Assembly: GCA_030844895.1 (NCBI GenBank)
Contig: CM061223.1
Coordinates: 107,491,186 to 107,555,185 of the forward strand
Source of the DNA: Ambrosia x helenae
Lineage: Eukaryota > Streptophyta > Magnoliopsida > Asterales > Asteraceae
Direction of reading: 5' to 3'
DNA length: 64,000 bases
Both the position numbers and the translations under genes were made by a program. Position 1 is the first letter of the stretch, and every line of letters begins with the position of its first letter. Shown in pieces: positions 24,473 through 36,069 of the stretch. The notes under the pieces are model-generated. The model was not told the DNA's origin. It worked only from the letters and a program-made list of their open reading frames with translations, and searched no databases.

Positions 24473-24953
24473 GTAGACGCACATGCCTCTTAAAGATGAT
24501 ATCTCATGTGCAAACCTAAGCAGGTGAAATATTTTAGGATAGTTTGTGAAAGTAGAGTACGAGTAACATTTGTGTTGAAAAAAAAATACACATATTAAAG
24601 GTAAACGAACTAAATTGACGAGACTATGATCCATCATTTCTCGCATAAAACATGCAACTATATCATAGACGTAAGATATAAAAAAAAAAAAAAAATAGTT
24701 AAACAAGTCGTGTTTATGTTTGATACTTGTACGACCGGTAACCACCAAATTTTCCTCAACCAGTAACCAACCAACCAACCACACATACCCTGTGCCTGTG
24801 GTGAATTGTAAGTGATACCAGATCACATTATTCGAACGAATCTGACCCAAAGCACGAATCGGATCTGAAACCCGAATCTGACCCAAAGATGATCTCCTCT
24901 TCCTTGTCTTTTCTCTTAATTTTTTAATTTTTTGTTTTTGATGAATTAACGCC
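24473..24953. other. Upstream region and 5' leader of DRAP1
   Basis: AT-rich DNA with repeated 'cgaatctgacccaaag' phrases near 24838-24888 and a pyrimidine-rich 'ctcctcttccttgtc' leader shortly before the start codon. No clear TATA box. Confidence 0.4.
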
Positions 24954-27900
24954 ATGAAGAAGAAGCTCGATACCCGTTTCCCTGCTGTAAGCCCCCCCCC
25001 CCCCCCCCCCCCCCCCCTTTTAGTTTACTTTTTTTTTTTTTCAATTTATTATTTAAATTGTTGTTATACTTTTTTTTTTTTTTTTTGTATATATTTAGTG
25101 TGTGATTTTGTATGATCTGTATCTTAATTTGGAAAATTTGGCTTCAAAATTCGTATGATCTGTTCAAAACTTTATTAAAATAAAAAATTGGTGTAATACA
25201 ATTATACAAAGGGAACATTTTTTATGTGGAAATTGTATGAACAACGCCTTCTATGATAGTATCCCTGTTTCTTTGAATGATTTTATTATGATTGAGCCTT
25301 GGTTTTAAAAAAGCGTGAGGCGGTAGGGTCTCTCGAGCGGATGAGTTTTTATATTTTTATAGGTTTCTAACGTCACTTGCCCAAAATTTAGACATAAATA
25401 AGGTATGTATATGGTTAGGGGTTGTTTCCGGTAAGTGTTGATCCATAAAGAGGTCTAATTGGGTGAAAGACTCTGACTTGGCCTCCAATGGTGCGTGAGT
25501 GAGTGACCGGCTAGGGGCTATAAACATAGGTGAATGGATAAAGGTGTAAAAATTTTATTTGAAACTTAATGGGTAAGAGGGTTACTGACTGATTCAGAGA
25601 TAGCCTCTTAATGGAATTGTTAAGAGGCTACCAAACAGCCCTTAATGTGTAAATAACCTATACGTACCTAATAGTCTATATGTACGTAATTCTGATGCAT
25701 AAAACCTTCTCCGTACGACTGTACGAGAAGCGCGCCTCATGCTACCTTTGCGTGCGCCTTGTTCACCTTTGTATGCACTGTGCCTCGGAAGCGAGCAGGC
25801 AGGCGCCTAGGCATGGTCTTTAAAACCGTGGGTTTTACAATTAAATATTAGAATCTGTGATTGGCATAATCTATACAACATACACACGCATTGTGTTTGG
25901 CTTTGAATCATTTTTGCTTCTAAAAGTTGTATCTAGGTTAATTTGTTTATATGGTAGTGCATATCTATAATATATATACCCCATATGCATTCACACAAAT
26001 AGCTTGAATTTCAAGTTGGTATCTTGTTGTACAATTGAAACAATAATCTTTGATATGGGGTCGAAGCTTTTGCATGGTGGTTGTTAGATTGTAATGCAAT
26101 AATGTAGATTGCATTTACTTCATGTTAGGTTATTGAATGTTAGACTTATACAATTTGCAGGCACGGATCAAAAAGATAATGCAAGCTGACGAAGATGTTG
26201 GAAAAATAGCCATGGCAGTGCCAGTTTTAGTTTGTGAGTTCTTAATGTAGCCTTCTAAGTTCAGTGTTAGAAATTTAGTGTTTATACTTTTTTGAAATAC
26301 AATTCGCAGCCAAAGCTTTGGAATTGTTTTTGCAAGACCTTTGTGATCGTACATATGATATAACTCTGCGCAGAGGTGCAAAGACTGTTAACTCACTGCA
26401 TCTGTAAGTCCTGCTTTCAACCTTTCTTAATACAAGTTTTATAAATTGAATTTTAACTTTTAAGGATGATAAACGGGCGAGTTGTTAGAGTTTTTTTGTT
26501 TTATTTAACCCGTTACACTGTCTTGTTGATGCCACGAGTAATGCGTTTTGAGAAATTTAGCTTTAAGTTAGGTGTAAGCAATTTGTTTAAGCGTATGTTT
26601 GGCATGCAGCTTTTAGGAGCTTTTGAGCTTAGCTTTTGTTTTTAAGGAAAAAAAACCTTGTTTGGAAGACAAAGCTTTAGATTTGTTAGGAAAAACAAGC
26701 TCTAAATAATATGCAAAAAAGCTGGAACATCTAATAAAATACTCTTTTACCCTTGATTAATTGTTTATTTTTTATTTGTCATATTATATTTTTCAGATAA
26801 ATCAACAACCTAAGCAGTTAATCTCGGCGATATCTCGGTGATATCTCAGTGATATCTCGGTTATCGGCCATAAGGTCCTATCTCGGTCCCGAGAAAATCG
26901 GCCGATATGGGTGATATATCGGCTGATATACACCTCATAAATATCGGTCATTATACCGAGATCTCGTTTTCTCTTTTTTTAGTTAGAGATTAGTTTGGAA
27001 ATTTTTCTGGATATGTTTGAATTTTGAACTATGCTCAATGAGCATGAAAGGCTAAGAATTTTTCACTCAAATTAATGAAGTAACCATCAAAGATTCCGTT
27101 CCCTTTTAGGGACATAATCTTCCTTATTTACAAGCGTGTTGTTAAATTCAAGATCGTTTCACATCTTTTCACGCATGCCTTTTCTTTTCGTGTCTGGATA
27201 TTTTTTATGTTTCTGGTACTTGAAGCGCTGATTCTGAAGTAAAATAACGATTTTTCTAATGTTTAATTCAGAAAGCACTGTGTGCAAACCTACAATGTAT
27301 TCGATTTTCTGAAGGAAGTTGTGAACAAGGTCCCTGACTATGGCCATTCTGACGCTGGTGTTGATGAACGTACCATGATAAAAAGGAAGTAAGAATTTTT
27401 TTGAGGTTATTCTGTTGTATTGCTGACCTAATAAATATAAATGCAATTTAATTTTCTTCTTTTAGGAAAGCCGCTGCAGACGAAATGAACGACAGTGATG
27501 AAGAGTTGAAGAGAAACAGGATGGTAAAGTCTCTTTTCATGAAGTTTCCTGTCATAATAACCAAATTATGCAATCATCCAGCAAGTAAAGAAAGTAAAAC
27601 AACATAGGGAATTACACATAGTTATCAAAGGCGCTAGGCGCACTCAAGGTGCATAGACTTCGCCTGGGGCTTAGGCGTGAGGCGCAAAAAAAGCGAGGGC
27701 CTGAGATAAAAAAAACGAACAAAGAAAATAAAGTAAAAATATACTAAATAATACTATTTTTCATCTGGTTAGTATAAATAGTTTTTAAATATTGATGTAT
27801 TATAGTATAGAAGTAGTTTTCCTTAGATAAAAGTAGATATCTGGCCGGAATCTAGCCATAATTTAACGAATTTGGCTGGATACTCTCCGGAATTTGGGAA

Positions 27901-29060
27901 TCTTGCTGAAATATGCGCCTAAACCATCACCTGGAGAATTAAAGCGCAATTTCCTCGACTCAAAGCGCAAATGCATCGCCTCGCCTCGCCTAAAAAATGG
28001 GCCTAGGCGCAAGAGGCTATGACTTTTAACAACTATGGGATTAAATATAATTTGTAGATTTCTTGACAGTTTAACCAGGATATGAATCCATTAAATCGTT
28101 TAAAATATTAACTAATCTGCTAGTTCACATACCACCCTGTAGCTATTTATGTATCCAAAGTATTGTTCAGTTCGTTTTAGCTGTAGTTATTTATATACAA
28201 GATGTCGGTTTGAAATTATTTTGGTTCTTGGTTTATATCAAACTCACAAACTGTATGGTCGGTGAAAACTAGAGGTGGCAAGATTCGCAGGTTAGGTCAA
28301 TTTAGAGGTGGTCAAGCAGGCGGGATAAGGGTGAAAGTGGGTTCTGGTTAAATAAATGCATTGCGTAATCTATATCATTACACCAACAATCTATATTATT
28401 AAATATAAGGCTTTAGGAGATTGCGCTTTTAAAAAGTAGACGTTGGACAACTTTCAACCTGTAACCTTTTAAGTTTAACTTTTTTTGTTTGACCCGTTTG
28501 AGAACCCAAAACAACCAGTTCATTTGTAAATGGTTTGATGCAGAACGAAGCAAGGCAACCAAGTAGCAATGGTAGAGGTAGAGGGCGTGGTAGAGGAAGA
28601 GGCAGGGGCCGTGGTAGAGGGGCAGTCGAAAGAGAACCGCCCCAAACAGAAGCAGAACTAGAAACCTGCACATCAGTTCAGCCAGACAGCAAGCAGGGTC
28701 TAAACACACAGGGGAGACAGACCACCACCATCTTGAGTTGACCAAGTCAACGAAAGGTGAATGGCTGGCGGTGATGGTGGTCTGAACATTGATCTGAATG
28801 CTGGGGTTGCTGACACTACTGAAAAAACACCGGACGTGTTGGATGGAGGAGCCGCAGCCGCCCTACAACCACCAACTCCACCACCACAGGCGGTTCCTAG
28901 TAGTGGCGGTCTATCATCAGCAAATCCTGGTGAAATTAAAAATGAAGAGTATCTCGGGTTGTCATTGACAGAAATGGACAGGATGGCAATTGACACTCGC
29001 AATCTGGCGGAAATTAACTCCAGGTTGGATGAGGAAGATGAAGATTATGATGAAGAATAA
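24954..29060 (+). CDS. DRAP1: Dr1-associated corepressor, NC2-alpha / NF-YC-type histone-fold protein
   Basis: Alpha subunit of Negative Cofactor 2, which pairs with Dr1 and binds TBP to repress or modulate RNA polymerase II initiation in the nucleus (the plant protein is also called NF-YC11). Exons: 24954-24986, 26161-26233, 26310-26403, 27272-27388, 27466-27523, 28544-29060. The histone fold covers residues 8-85 (FPAARIKKIMQADEDVGKIA, then LELFLQDLCDRTYDITLRRG and LHLKHCVQTYNVFDFLKEVV). An RG-rich low-complexity stretch follows (RGRGRGRGRG near 28575-28620), and the acidic end is RLDEEDEDYDEE. The intended length is about 297 residues. In the last exon the frame drops one base at the G-run 28711-28714 and again at 28760-28761. 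Conserved residues continue on both sides, so these are probably sequence errors. Without correction the product would stop at 28741, just after the RG region. Confidence 0.93.
24992..25017. repeat. 26-base poly(C) run beside the DRAP1 exon 1 donor site
   Basis: GTAAG at 24987-24991 is followed at once by 26 consecutive C, then T-rich DNA. Long poly(C) is rare in plant introns and is prone to slippage and sequencing error. Confidence 0.85.
25290..25838. repeat. Inverted-repeat element in DRAP1 intron 1
   Basis: The ends are 'ttggttttaaaaaagcgtga' (left) and, on the opposite strand at the right, 'cacggttttaaagaccatgc', both followed by AGGCG motifs. Inside is a segment at about 25424-25650 starting 'ggggttgtttccggtaagtg' and ending 'ccaaacagccctta', which looks like a separate hAT-type MITE. 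Probably a nested MITE; no coding capacity. Confidence 0.5.
26820..26965. repeat. ATATCTCGGTG-type short repeats in DRAP1 intron 3
   Basis: The motif 'gatatctcggtgatatctc' and variants recur, with inverted forms such as 'gagaaaatcggccgatat'. It resembles a degenerate MITE or minisatellite. Confidence 0.5.
27618..28048. mobile_element. MITE-like GCCTAGGCGC element in DRAP1 intron 5
   Basis: The terminal inverted repeats read 'catagttatcaaaggcgcta' on the left and, from the opposite strand at the right, 'catagttgttaaaagtcata'. Subterminal GCGCCTAGGCG-like motifs occur at both ends. About 430 bases, non-coding. Related motifs occur at 33784-33900 and 48395-48580. Target duplication not clear. 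Confidence 0.6.
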
Positions 29061-30790
29061 TAAAGTATTAGATTTATTTGATGCTGATTGGGTCAATAAA
29101 AGATGGAACTCAGATGCTCAGTTTGTTTCCATTTGCTTCTTTTTACTGTTTTGTACTCTAGTTATTCACAGTATAGTTTAATCCCATGTTTGTTTATCAT
29201 TGTTGCAATTGACATGAGGATTTCTATGATCATGTATTAGGGGTGCTCGAAAACCGTATGAAACCGACCCACCTGCCCAAAATGAGGTAAGTCGGCCGCT
29301 TTGGTTTGGTTTACACGGTTTGGTGGTTTAGCGCAATCCGTATGAAACCTTTTTTTTTAACGGCCGCCAGGACATTAAGCCTCGAACTCGAGACCAATGG
29401 CCTGTGAGACGCTACTAATATCACGTCCCGCCTCGAGCCCGATGCACCATACTTAACACCTATTGAACCAATTCTTTGAGAAAACCCCACAAGGCATGCC
29501 ACTCAAAAGAGTAGAACTTATGATCTTGTAGATAAAATCAGGTTGGCTCCACCAACTGGGCTAGCTTCATCACCTTTGTAACCTTTATTATATTGTTATT
29601 TTCATTCTAGGAATATGTAGTAATGCGTAAGAGATGGAAGAGCATAAAGAGGAGAAAATATAATTATTTTTTTTTAGAAATAATAATATTCTCATTAAAA
29701 CAAAATACGAAACTTAATATAATTATTTTTTTAATTAAAAAACTTATTTAATACAATAACTTAATAAATTTTAGTTTCTAAGAATAAAAAATGAGTGGTC
29801 AAACTGAGTTCTCGTAATAATTTTCATTGCATCATTGGATAAGAAGATGACATATACAGAAAAATATCATTCAATAGAAAGAAAAACCATAATTTGATGC
29901 ATCCCTAAAAGGATTCAAGAGAACATTCTTAAGAGTACAATTCCACACAATTCTTTGTTTGCATACCAAAATTGTATAAAAGCCTATTTCTTTGTGTGAT
30001 TTAATATCGATGATCAAATCGTATATCTTCTTAGTATAGGAAGAAACAACTATTTATACCAAATCGAACCTACAAAAGCAAGACAAGAGCACAAGATTAC
30101 AAAAATCATATTATATCAGTAATAATTTATAAAAACAGCACTTTCAATTTTCATATCTGAAATATACTTTATACCATAAGTATGTGATTGATACATATTT
30201 TGTGTTAGGGTTTTCTTTTCTTTTATTTCGTATTTCCGCATGTTAGGGTGTGCCAGAAAAACTTGCACCATTTCGGGATGGTAGGATATTAGATGATACC
30301 TGCTCAATTACCCGAAACGGACCCCATACCCTTTACCTGAATCAAAACCGAATACATTGATATATTATATAATCTTTAAAAAAAATTAGATGATATTTTG
30401 AAGATATTAGAAACCTGAATGTAGAATTGTTGGAGGTGCACTTAAGTATTTGATATTACAAGTTGGTTATAGACTTATAGGGTGAGATTTTGATTGGCTT
30501 TTGAGGAATGGGAATACCAAATTACCAATGGGGTAACTTTTAACCACATAAGATTAAAAAAGCATCCCCAATACCGACAGGGAAACCCGCAAACCTGACG
30601 GGTAATCAGCAACGGTGGCCAACGGGTAAGGGACATGGTTTTACAACCGACTATGGGACTGGAATTACCAAAACATGTCCTATACCCAGCCATTGTCATC
30701 CCTGTCTCCTCTATTTTAATTTACTGTAGTAGAAGATATGGATGGAAAGGAAGACGCATTTTCTGAAACTAGTGTTATTAGTTATTACCG
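29061..30790. other. Convergent intergenic region DRAP1 / hydrolase
   Basis: Contains the 3' UTRs of both genes. Degenerate repeat phrases are seen (for example 'ggggtgctcgaaaaccgtat' at 29240, and 29340-29570 reading like a coding-shadow retroelement fragment), but I cannot assign them to a family. AT-rich from 29640 to 30470. Confidence 0.45.
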
Positions 30791-33700
30791 TTACAGATGT
30801 ATAGGTATCCTCAAACCATCATGTGCAAGCTGAACTGGGATTCCTTCTCTGTAACAGGGGTAAAATGAAAGAACAAAAAAGAAAAGGGTCATAATTCATT
30901 AGAAGTGTATTTTTACTACATAAAAAAATATGAAAGAAATCTAAACATGAAAAGGGTCAGATGGGCCAGCGTCGTCCAAAGCGTATTTTTATGCATTTAA
31001 TCTATTAAATCGAATTATTAAGAAAACGATTGCTGATTGAACAGAATATTTATAACCATACCTGACTGCATCAATTATTTGCAATGTATTTTAAAGGGAC
31101 AAAATAACATTTACTGGTCAACCCAACTCGATAGTCAATACTGTACACAATACGACCACTGGTAGTGTTCACAATCATAGGTACCTTTTAGACCAATCCT
31201 TGAGAAACTCGTTATCTTTGTAGTGATCAAATTCATGGGTCATTCCGATCAAGTATGCTCTCTTTGGTTCCAACCTTTTAATGGCTTCAAGTGTCTGTTA
31301 AAACATCCGTGAACTGATATACGAGGATGAAATGAAATAGATAAAGTAAAACAATCGATACTGGGACCCGGTTACAAACCTGGGGAAGCAAAAGTGAGTG
31401 TTATGAGAATTGTTCTGCACAAAACATTTCATGAAAACAAGCTCAGAATAATAAATCGCATGGTAGATCAATAAGTGAGAAACAAAATTCAAAACAATGA
31501 CCCATTATAATCCTTTCTTATTCCATTCCCCAGTCCGTTCTATAGGTTTACCATCCCATCCAACCAAACTGACCGTACTCTTCACTTCTATAAACATTCA
31601 TTATGGAGTATGGACATATGAGAAATATGATGTTTCATTTCATACATTTTGAAAAACAATACACAATACAAAGACATGGAACAAATAAAAAAAATTATTT
31701 CTCCCTAGGTGTACGAACTGAAAATTATTAGCAAACAAGAATAAGATTTTATGTTTGTTTAAATAAGAGAACAAACACCTCGTTCGTCCATTTACGTTTG
31801 TGAATGTCCGGTACACTATTTGTTTATTTATGTACAAAACATAATATACATGTATACACATTAAATTTCAAATAATATATTTATTATACCTAAACGTGAA
31901 CAAACGCATAGAAAAATGAATATTATGTATGTTTGTTTGTTCGGTTTACCTTGTATGAATGAACACAAACAAGCCCCTGTTTGTGTTCGTATGGTTCGTT
32001 TACAACCCTGGTTGTGTGTGCTACAAAAGTTGTGAATTAGGATGAAAAGAAAGCTTCAAATAAATACGATGCAAAATGAATCCTAACCTTATAAAGTGTA
32101 TCCAATATAAGAAGATCCAGCTGGTGACCTTCTCTTTAGAAATACCTGCAGAATTAAAGAGCCATAAAACTGATAGGGCAATCTAGAGACAAATAGCTAA
32201 TAAAATAAATAAAGAAGACTATTATTTGACCATTTGCACTTGTACCACTCGATATTTAGACACTGGAACAAAATATATAAATATAGCATTTTCTTTGAAT
32301 AGGACTAGAAGAAACACTCACAGTGTTCTGTGTCTTCTATGAAGCGAGAAATATCAGATATGTAAGCTACTTTGCTGTTTTTGCCAAATAAAAAGCCTAA
32401 ACAGACATAATCCTCCCCATGCATCACCTAAATCAATGTAATATAGTCAGAAACTTCAACAATATGTACATTTGTAATTGTTATTTATGAAAATGAAGTT
32501 TAGAAGATTAACTGGAAAGGGTGTAATTTCTAGTCCTGATGCAACAAACGGACTCTTACTATCATTCTCAATTATTTTCCATTCAAGTTGTGCCACACGT
32601 CTAACTTCTTGACCAGCCTTGAGCTTCTTCTGAACCAAGTATGGGAATTTCACTTCTAAGCTGTTCAACACATAGCCATTATACAATGAACTTCTCATAT
32701 AACACACGCACACACACGAGGGCTGGGATTAAATAAAGTACCTTTCCATTGCATGTTGATTAAGAAAAATAGGTGTAGGTTCAATTTCATTCATTGGACT
32801 GAATGGTTGCACTGCACGGATGTCATCAAGACCAAGAACCGCATCAGCATGTTCATGAGTCAAAACAATCTGCATTTGGAACGCATTAGTTATTTATCTG
32901 GAGCAAGTGAAAAAGAACGTTGGTTGAAAAATGAAAACTAGAATAAAAGAGAACATGTTCCAGCTTAAGCTACAGTTTATTTTCCAAAAAAGTGCCACAG
33001 AAGAATTTCCAACTGATAATATGAGCTAAATAAACTCTCGGAGAGATCAAACTCACAGAATCAACTTGAGGAATCTTATGAAAAGTGAACCAACGGAGTA
33101 CTTGCTCCCTAAATGTCTTTCCGACATCAATTAGTATGTACTTATGTTCCTCAGCACTCGGGACAATAATCAATCAGAAGAGATGTATTGCACCTACAAA
33201 ACACATAATTATTGATTCTTATGAACAATGATTAATATCAATATAATCTCAATAGAGCCAAATCTAGAGATTTAAATAAGTAGGTGCCATGATATGGCCA
33301 AGTATACTTTTACCAGTCACATTCTTATACAAGAGCTTCAGCAATCATTTTACAGTAGTATAAAGGGCTATCTTAGCACGTACACCATCTATTATAAGGA
33401 ACTTCTGAAGTCAAATCTTGCACTCTTAATCAAAACTCAATATACAGATTCTGTTGGAAGTTTGACCAATGTTTTTGTAATTTCAGTAAACATACCAAGA
33501 CTTATTGCACTTTTTTCAGAATTTTCAAACACCGAATGTTTATTTCTAAAGAGAGTTAAATTTATATGCACAGGGAAACGTAATTTCAACACATAGTGGC
33601 TGGTAAATGTGATAATGAATAGAAACAGTAAAGCCCAAGCCAGTCCTTTCTGGATTCATGAAAACCCATTAGCAAACAATAAAGGAGATCAACATTAGCG

Positions 33701-34744
33701 CTATGGCATTTAGAGAAGGTACAAACTTCAGTCAGGTGCTCCAGTAACCAGTATTTTATTTTTATATCAAATCTAGGTACTTAAAGGCACAAAGGCTTCG
33801 CATGTTGCCTAGGCAGTTGCTTTATTTGTCTGATGAAAAAAGTGTGTCTTGCGTATGTGGAAGGCGTAGGTGCACCAGGCTCACTTTCGACTAATAGGAT
33901 CAGTTTTAGGCTTTTAGGACATTTTATATACAAAAAAAATATATAGTCTTGTCAAAAATTTACCATCAACATGTTTCGGCTTTTGATGCCCCTCTTTAGG
34001 GTAATCAGATTATGTTGGCAGGTTTTACAGTTTACACAACTTCCAATTGTTTTATTGCAACACAATTTACAAAACTACAAGTACGTACGACGGATACAAA
34101 ACTACAAAAACAAACTAATCCACTTTCTGATTGAATACTATTAGTGATGATTCTAGCTCCTATTATCAAAAGGATCTTCTACCATACACTGTATTTCTGA
34201 CATTCAGAAGCGATAACAACGTTATTCGTTCATCAAGTCCCTAATTACTCCAATTATTAAGCATATTCACTAGTTCAATCCGGATATCAACAACCGTTTA
34301 CATCGCAAACAATTCCTATCCTATCAAGTTTAAAGTTCACAACTACAGTTGCAGAAGTAATAACACTCTAATCTAAAAGTCAAAACCTAACTAAGGCACC
34401 TGATGACAATAATCAATCAATAAACACGTAACTAAACAATGTAACGGTTACAGATCTAAAATAACAGATTAAAACGATAAAAAAAAAAAAGCAACAGTAG
34501 CTCTAAAACATAAAATTAATATGAAACGTATACCTGTAGTTAGGGTTAAGTTCAGGAGGAGTCGTAAGTGACTGGAAACAGACAGTACAAGGAGGATCAG
34601 AGGGTTTGATAAGGCACATTGCATTGGAACAGCACTGGAACAACCAGTGCCTAAAAAGATGAGTGATGAATGAGGCTGATGTAACTGTAAGGAGTTTCCG
34701 TTCTCTGATATAATATTATTATTATTATCATTATTGACCTCCAT
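30791..34744 (-). CDS. Metallo-beta-lactamase-fold hydrolase (PhnP/tRNase Z-like)
   Basis: Putative metal-dependent hydrolase, related to Arabidopsis At1g30300 as I recall it; the substrate is unknown. Nine exons on the minus strand: 34534-34744, 33057-33193, 32742-32869, 32513-32660, 32322-32427, 32088-32145, 31380-31414, 31185-31294, 30791-30848. The intended length is about 330 residues. SLIFLGTGCSSAVP lies at the N-terminus. The metal-binding HxHxD is in THEHADAVLGLDD (about residues 120-132). Later motifs are YLVQKKLKAGQEVRRVAQLE, MHGEDYVCLGFLFG, LLILDTLYK and LIGMTHEFDHYKDN. The frame is broken by a missing base at 34624-34625, an extra base at 33160-33162, a missing base at 32128-32131 and a missing base at 31382-31385. 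All splice sites are canonical. Either a pseudogene or, given the same pattern in neighbouring genes, sequence error. Confidence 0.85.
33784..33900. repeat. Short GCCTAGGC repeat remnant in hydrolase intron 1
   Basis: Contains 'aaaggcttcgcatgttgcct' and further AGGCG motifs similar to the elements in DRAP1 intron 5 and AQR intron 1. Too degenerate to give ends. The rest of this 1.34-kb intron (33194-34533) shows nothing recognisable. Confidence 0.35.
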
Positions 34745-34984
34745 GTGAGCTCTGATGGAATGAGGGTTAGGAGTGAGAGAGATGTGTGAAATGAAAGAAC
34801 AGGGAAGTGTGAAAGAGGGGAATATTATTAATAGATCTGTGATACTGATGGTATAATTGTTCTTCACGTTGATGCATCACACGTCTTTGTGCTTTTCACG
34901 TTAATGAATAAATAATATAAAATTGTAGTAATATTCACGTTAAAAAAAAATTTAATAACTAAATTTTAATTCGAGAAAATTACG
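34745..34984. other. 5' flank of the hydrolase gene
   Basis: Short upstream region with an in-frame extension of 41 codons before the chosen start. The downstream ATG at 34744 was preferred because conserved family residues begin shortly after it and the upstream part is low-complexity. Confidence 0.45.
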
Positions 34985-35412
34985 TTAAGACAGCGGGTAG
35001 ACGGGCAACAAGCTGCCCCGTCACCTCTTTCTGAATGACAAACCCTAATCTATTAAAAACGTAACCTTGCTCACGTGTCCCCGAGACACTACTATGAATA
35101 ACCCGCTAGACCCTGATCAGGAAACGGGTAGCTTCCGGTGTCAATGAGCCAAAGGTATCAAAAGTCAGGGGTACGAACACGTGTTGGTTCTCTTCGCAGG
35201 TTTTAGCATGTTTTTCTACCTTTTTCGTCTCTGCTTTCCGTACAACTTTCCCTGCTACAAACTCACTATCCCTCAACCTAACTAAAGGAGATACACATGT
35301 CAGGTCAACACAAGCGTGCTTCCCCCCGACCCACCAAAGACAAGGAAATCTGTTGAACGCAGGATGGATCTCTCTTTTATGGGATCCGAGAGGAAGTTCA
35401 CATGGGTTATTT
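34985..35412 (-). pseudogene. 5'-truncated LINE C-terminal fragment
   Basis: The minus strand encodes HACVDLTCVSPLVRLRD, then ENQHVFVPLTFDTFGSLTPE and VIQKEVTGQLVARLPAV, the same domain order as the LINE at 15520-23865. One in-frame stop and divergence show an old copy. Only the last ~140 codons are present, as expected for a 5'-truncated LINE insertion. It lies about 240 bases upstream of the hydrolase start. Confidence 0.75.
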
Positions 35413-35513
35413 TGTATAAACTAAGTTTGGTATGGTTGGTGTAATATACGTTAATGAATAAATAAATACATAGGGTTATTTTTATAAACTATGTTTGGTA
35501 TGTTAGGCAATTA

Positions 35514-36069
35514 TCTATCTATATATATAAAAGAAAACGTATATGCTGACGTGGCGTGCAATGGAGACTTCAACTTTCCTTTGAGAGTGACACGTGGCAT
35601 CATAATGGAGAGTTTTTTTGTGTTTTTGAATTGTTTCCTTTTTTAATTAAATTGAGTTATTTTAGGAAAAAAGAATTTAAAAATAAATTTAAAATTTTCT
35701 CTCTCATATTTTCTCCCACAATTTTTAAACGTTTATATCTTTTATATACGAGATTTTTTAAAGAAAAAAATTACACCAAATTAACAAGCGTTTTATTATC
35801 TTTCCAACGAGTACCATAGTGCTATATAAAAAACGGAGAAAAAATCAACTATTTTTTGTGGGGTTTCGTTCATACGGGAAAAAAAAACACACAAAGTGTT
35901 CATGTTATCACGTAAAATTAGATTTTGTGGGGAATATGAGTTATTACTGATTAGAATACTATGAACATGCAATGATTGAGAGATTTTGTGGTTAGTTAAC
36001 TTGAGGCAATAGGTTATCACGTAAAATTAGATTTTTCAACCCCGGGACCCTCCCGGGGTAATCAGCTAG
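35514..36069 (+). mobile_element. Non-autonomous Helitron
   Basis: Starts TCTATCTATATATATAAAAG after host A and ends with a perfect hairpin CCCCGGGACCCTCCCGGGG, then TAATCAG, CTAG and host T. 556 bases with no ORF of note. This is the cleanest copy of the family and defines both ends. Confidence 0.92.

Noticed and set aside
28690..28761. A short intron joining the two halves of the DRAP1 last exon
   Set aside because: No good donor/acceptor pair is apparent, and two one-base changes in runs explain the frames while keeping a continuous conserved reading.
35514..36069. CCCGGG hairpin as a transcription terminator
   Set aside because: It sits at a fixed distance from CTAG at the Helitron end in all copies, so it is a transposon terminus.
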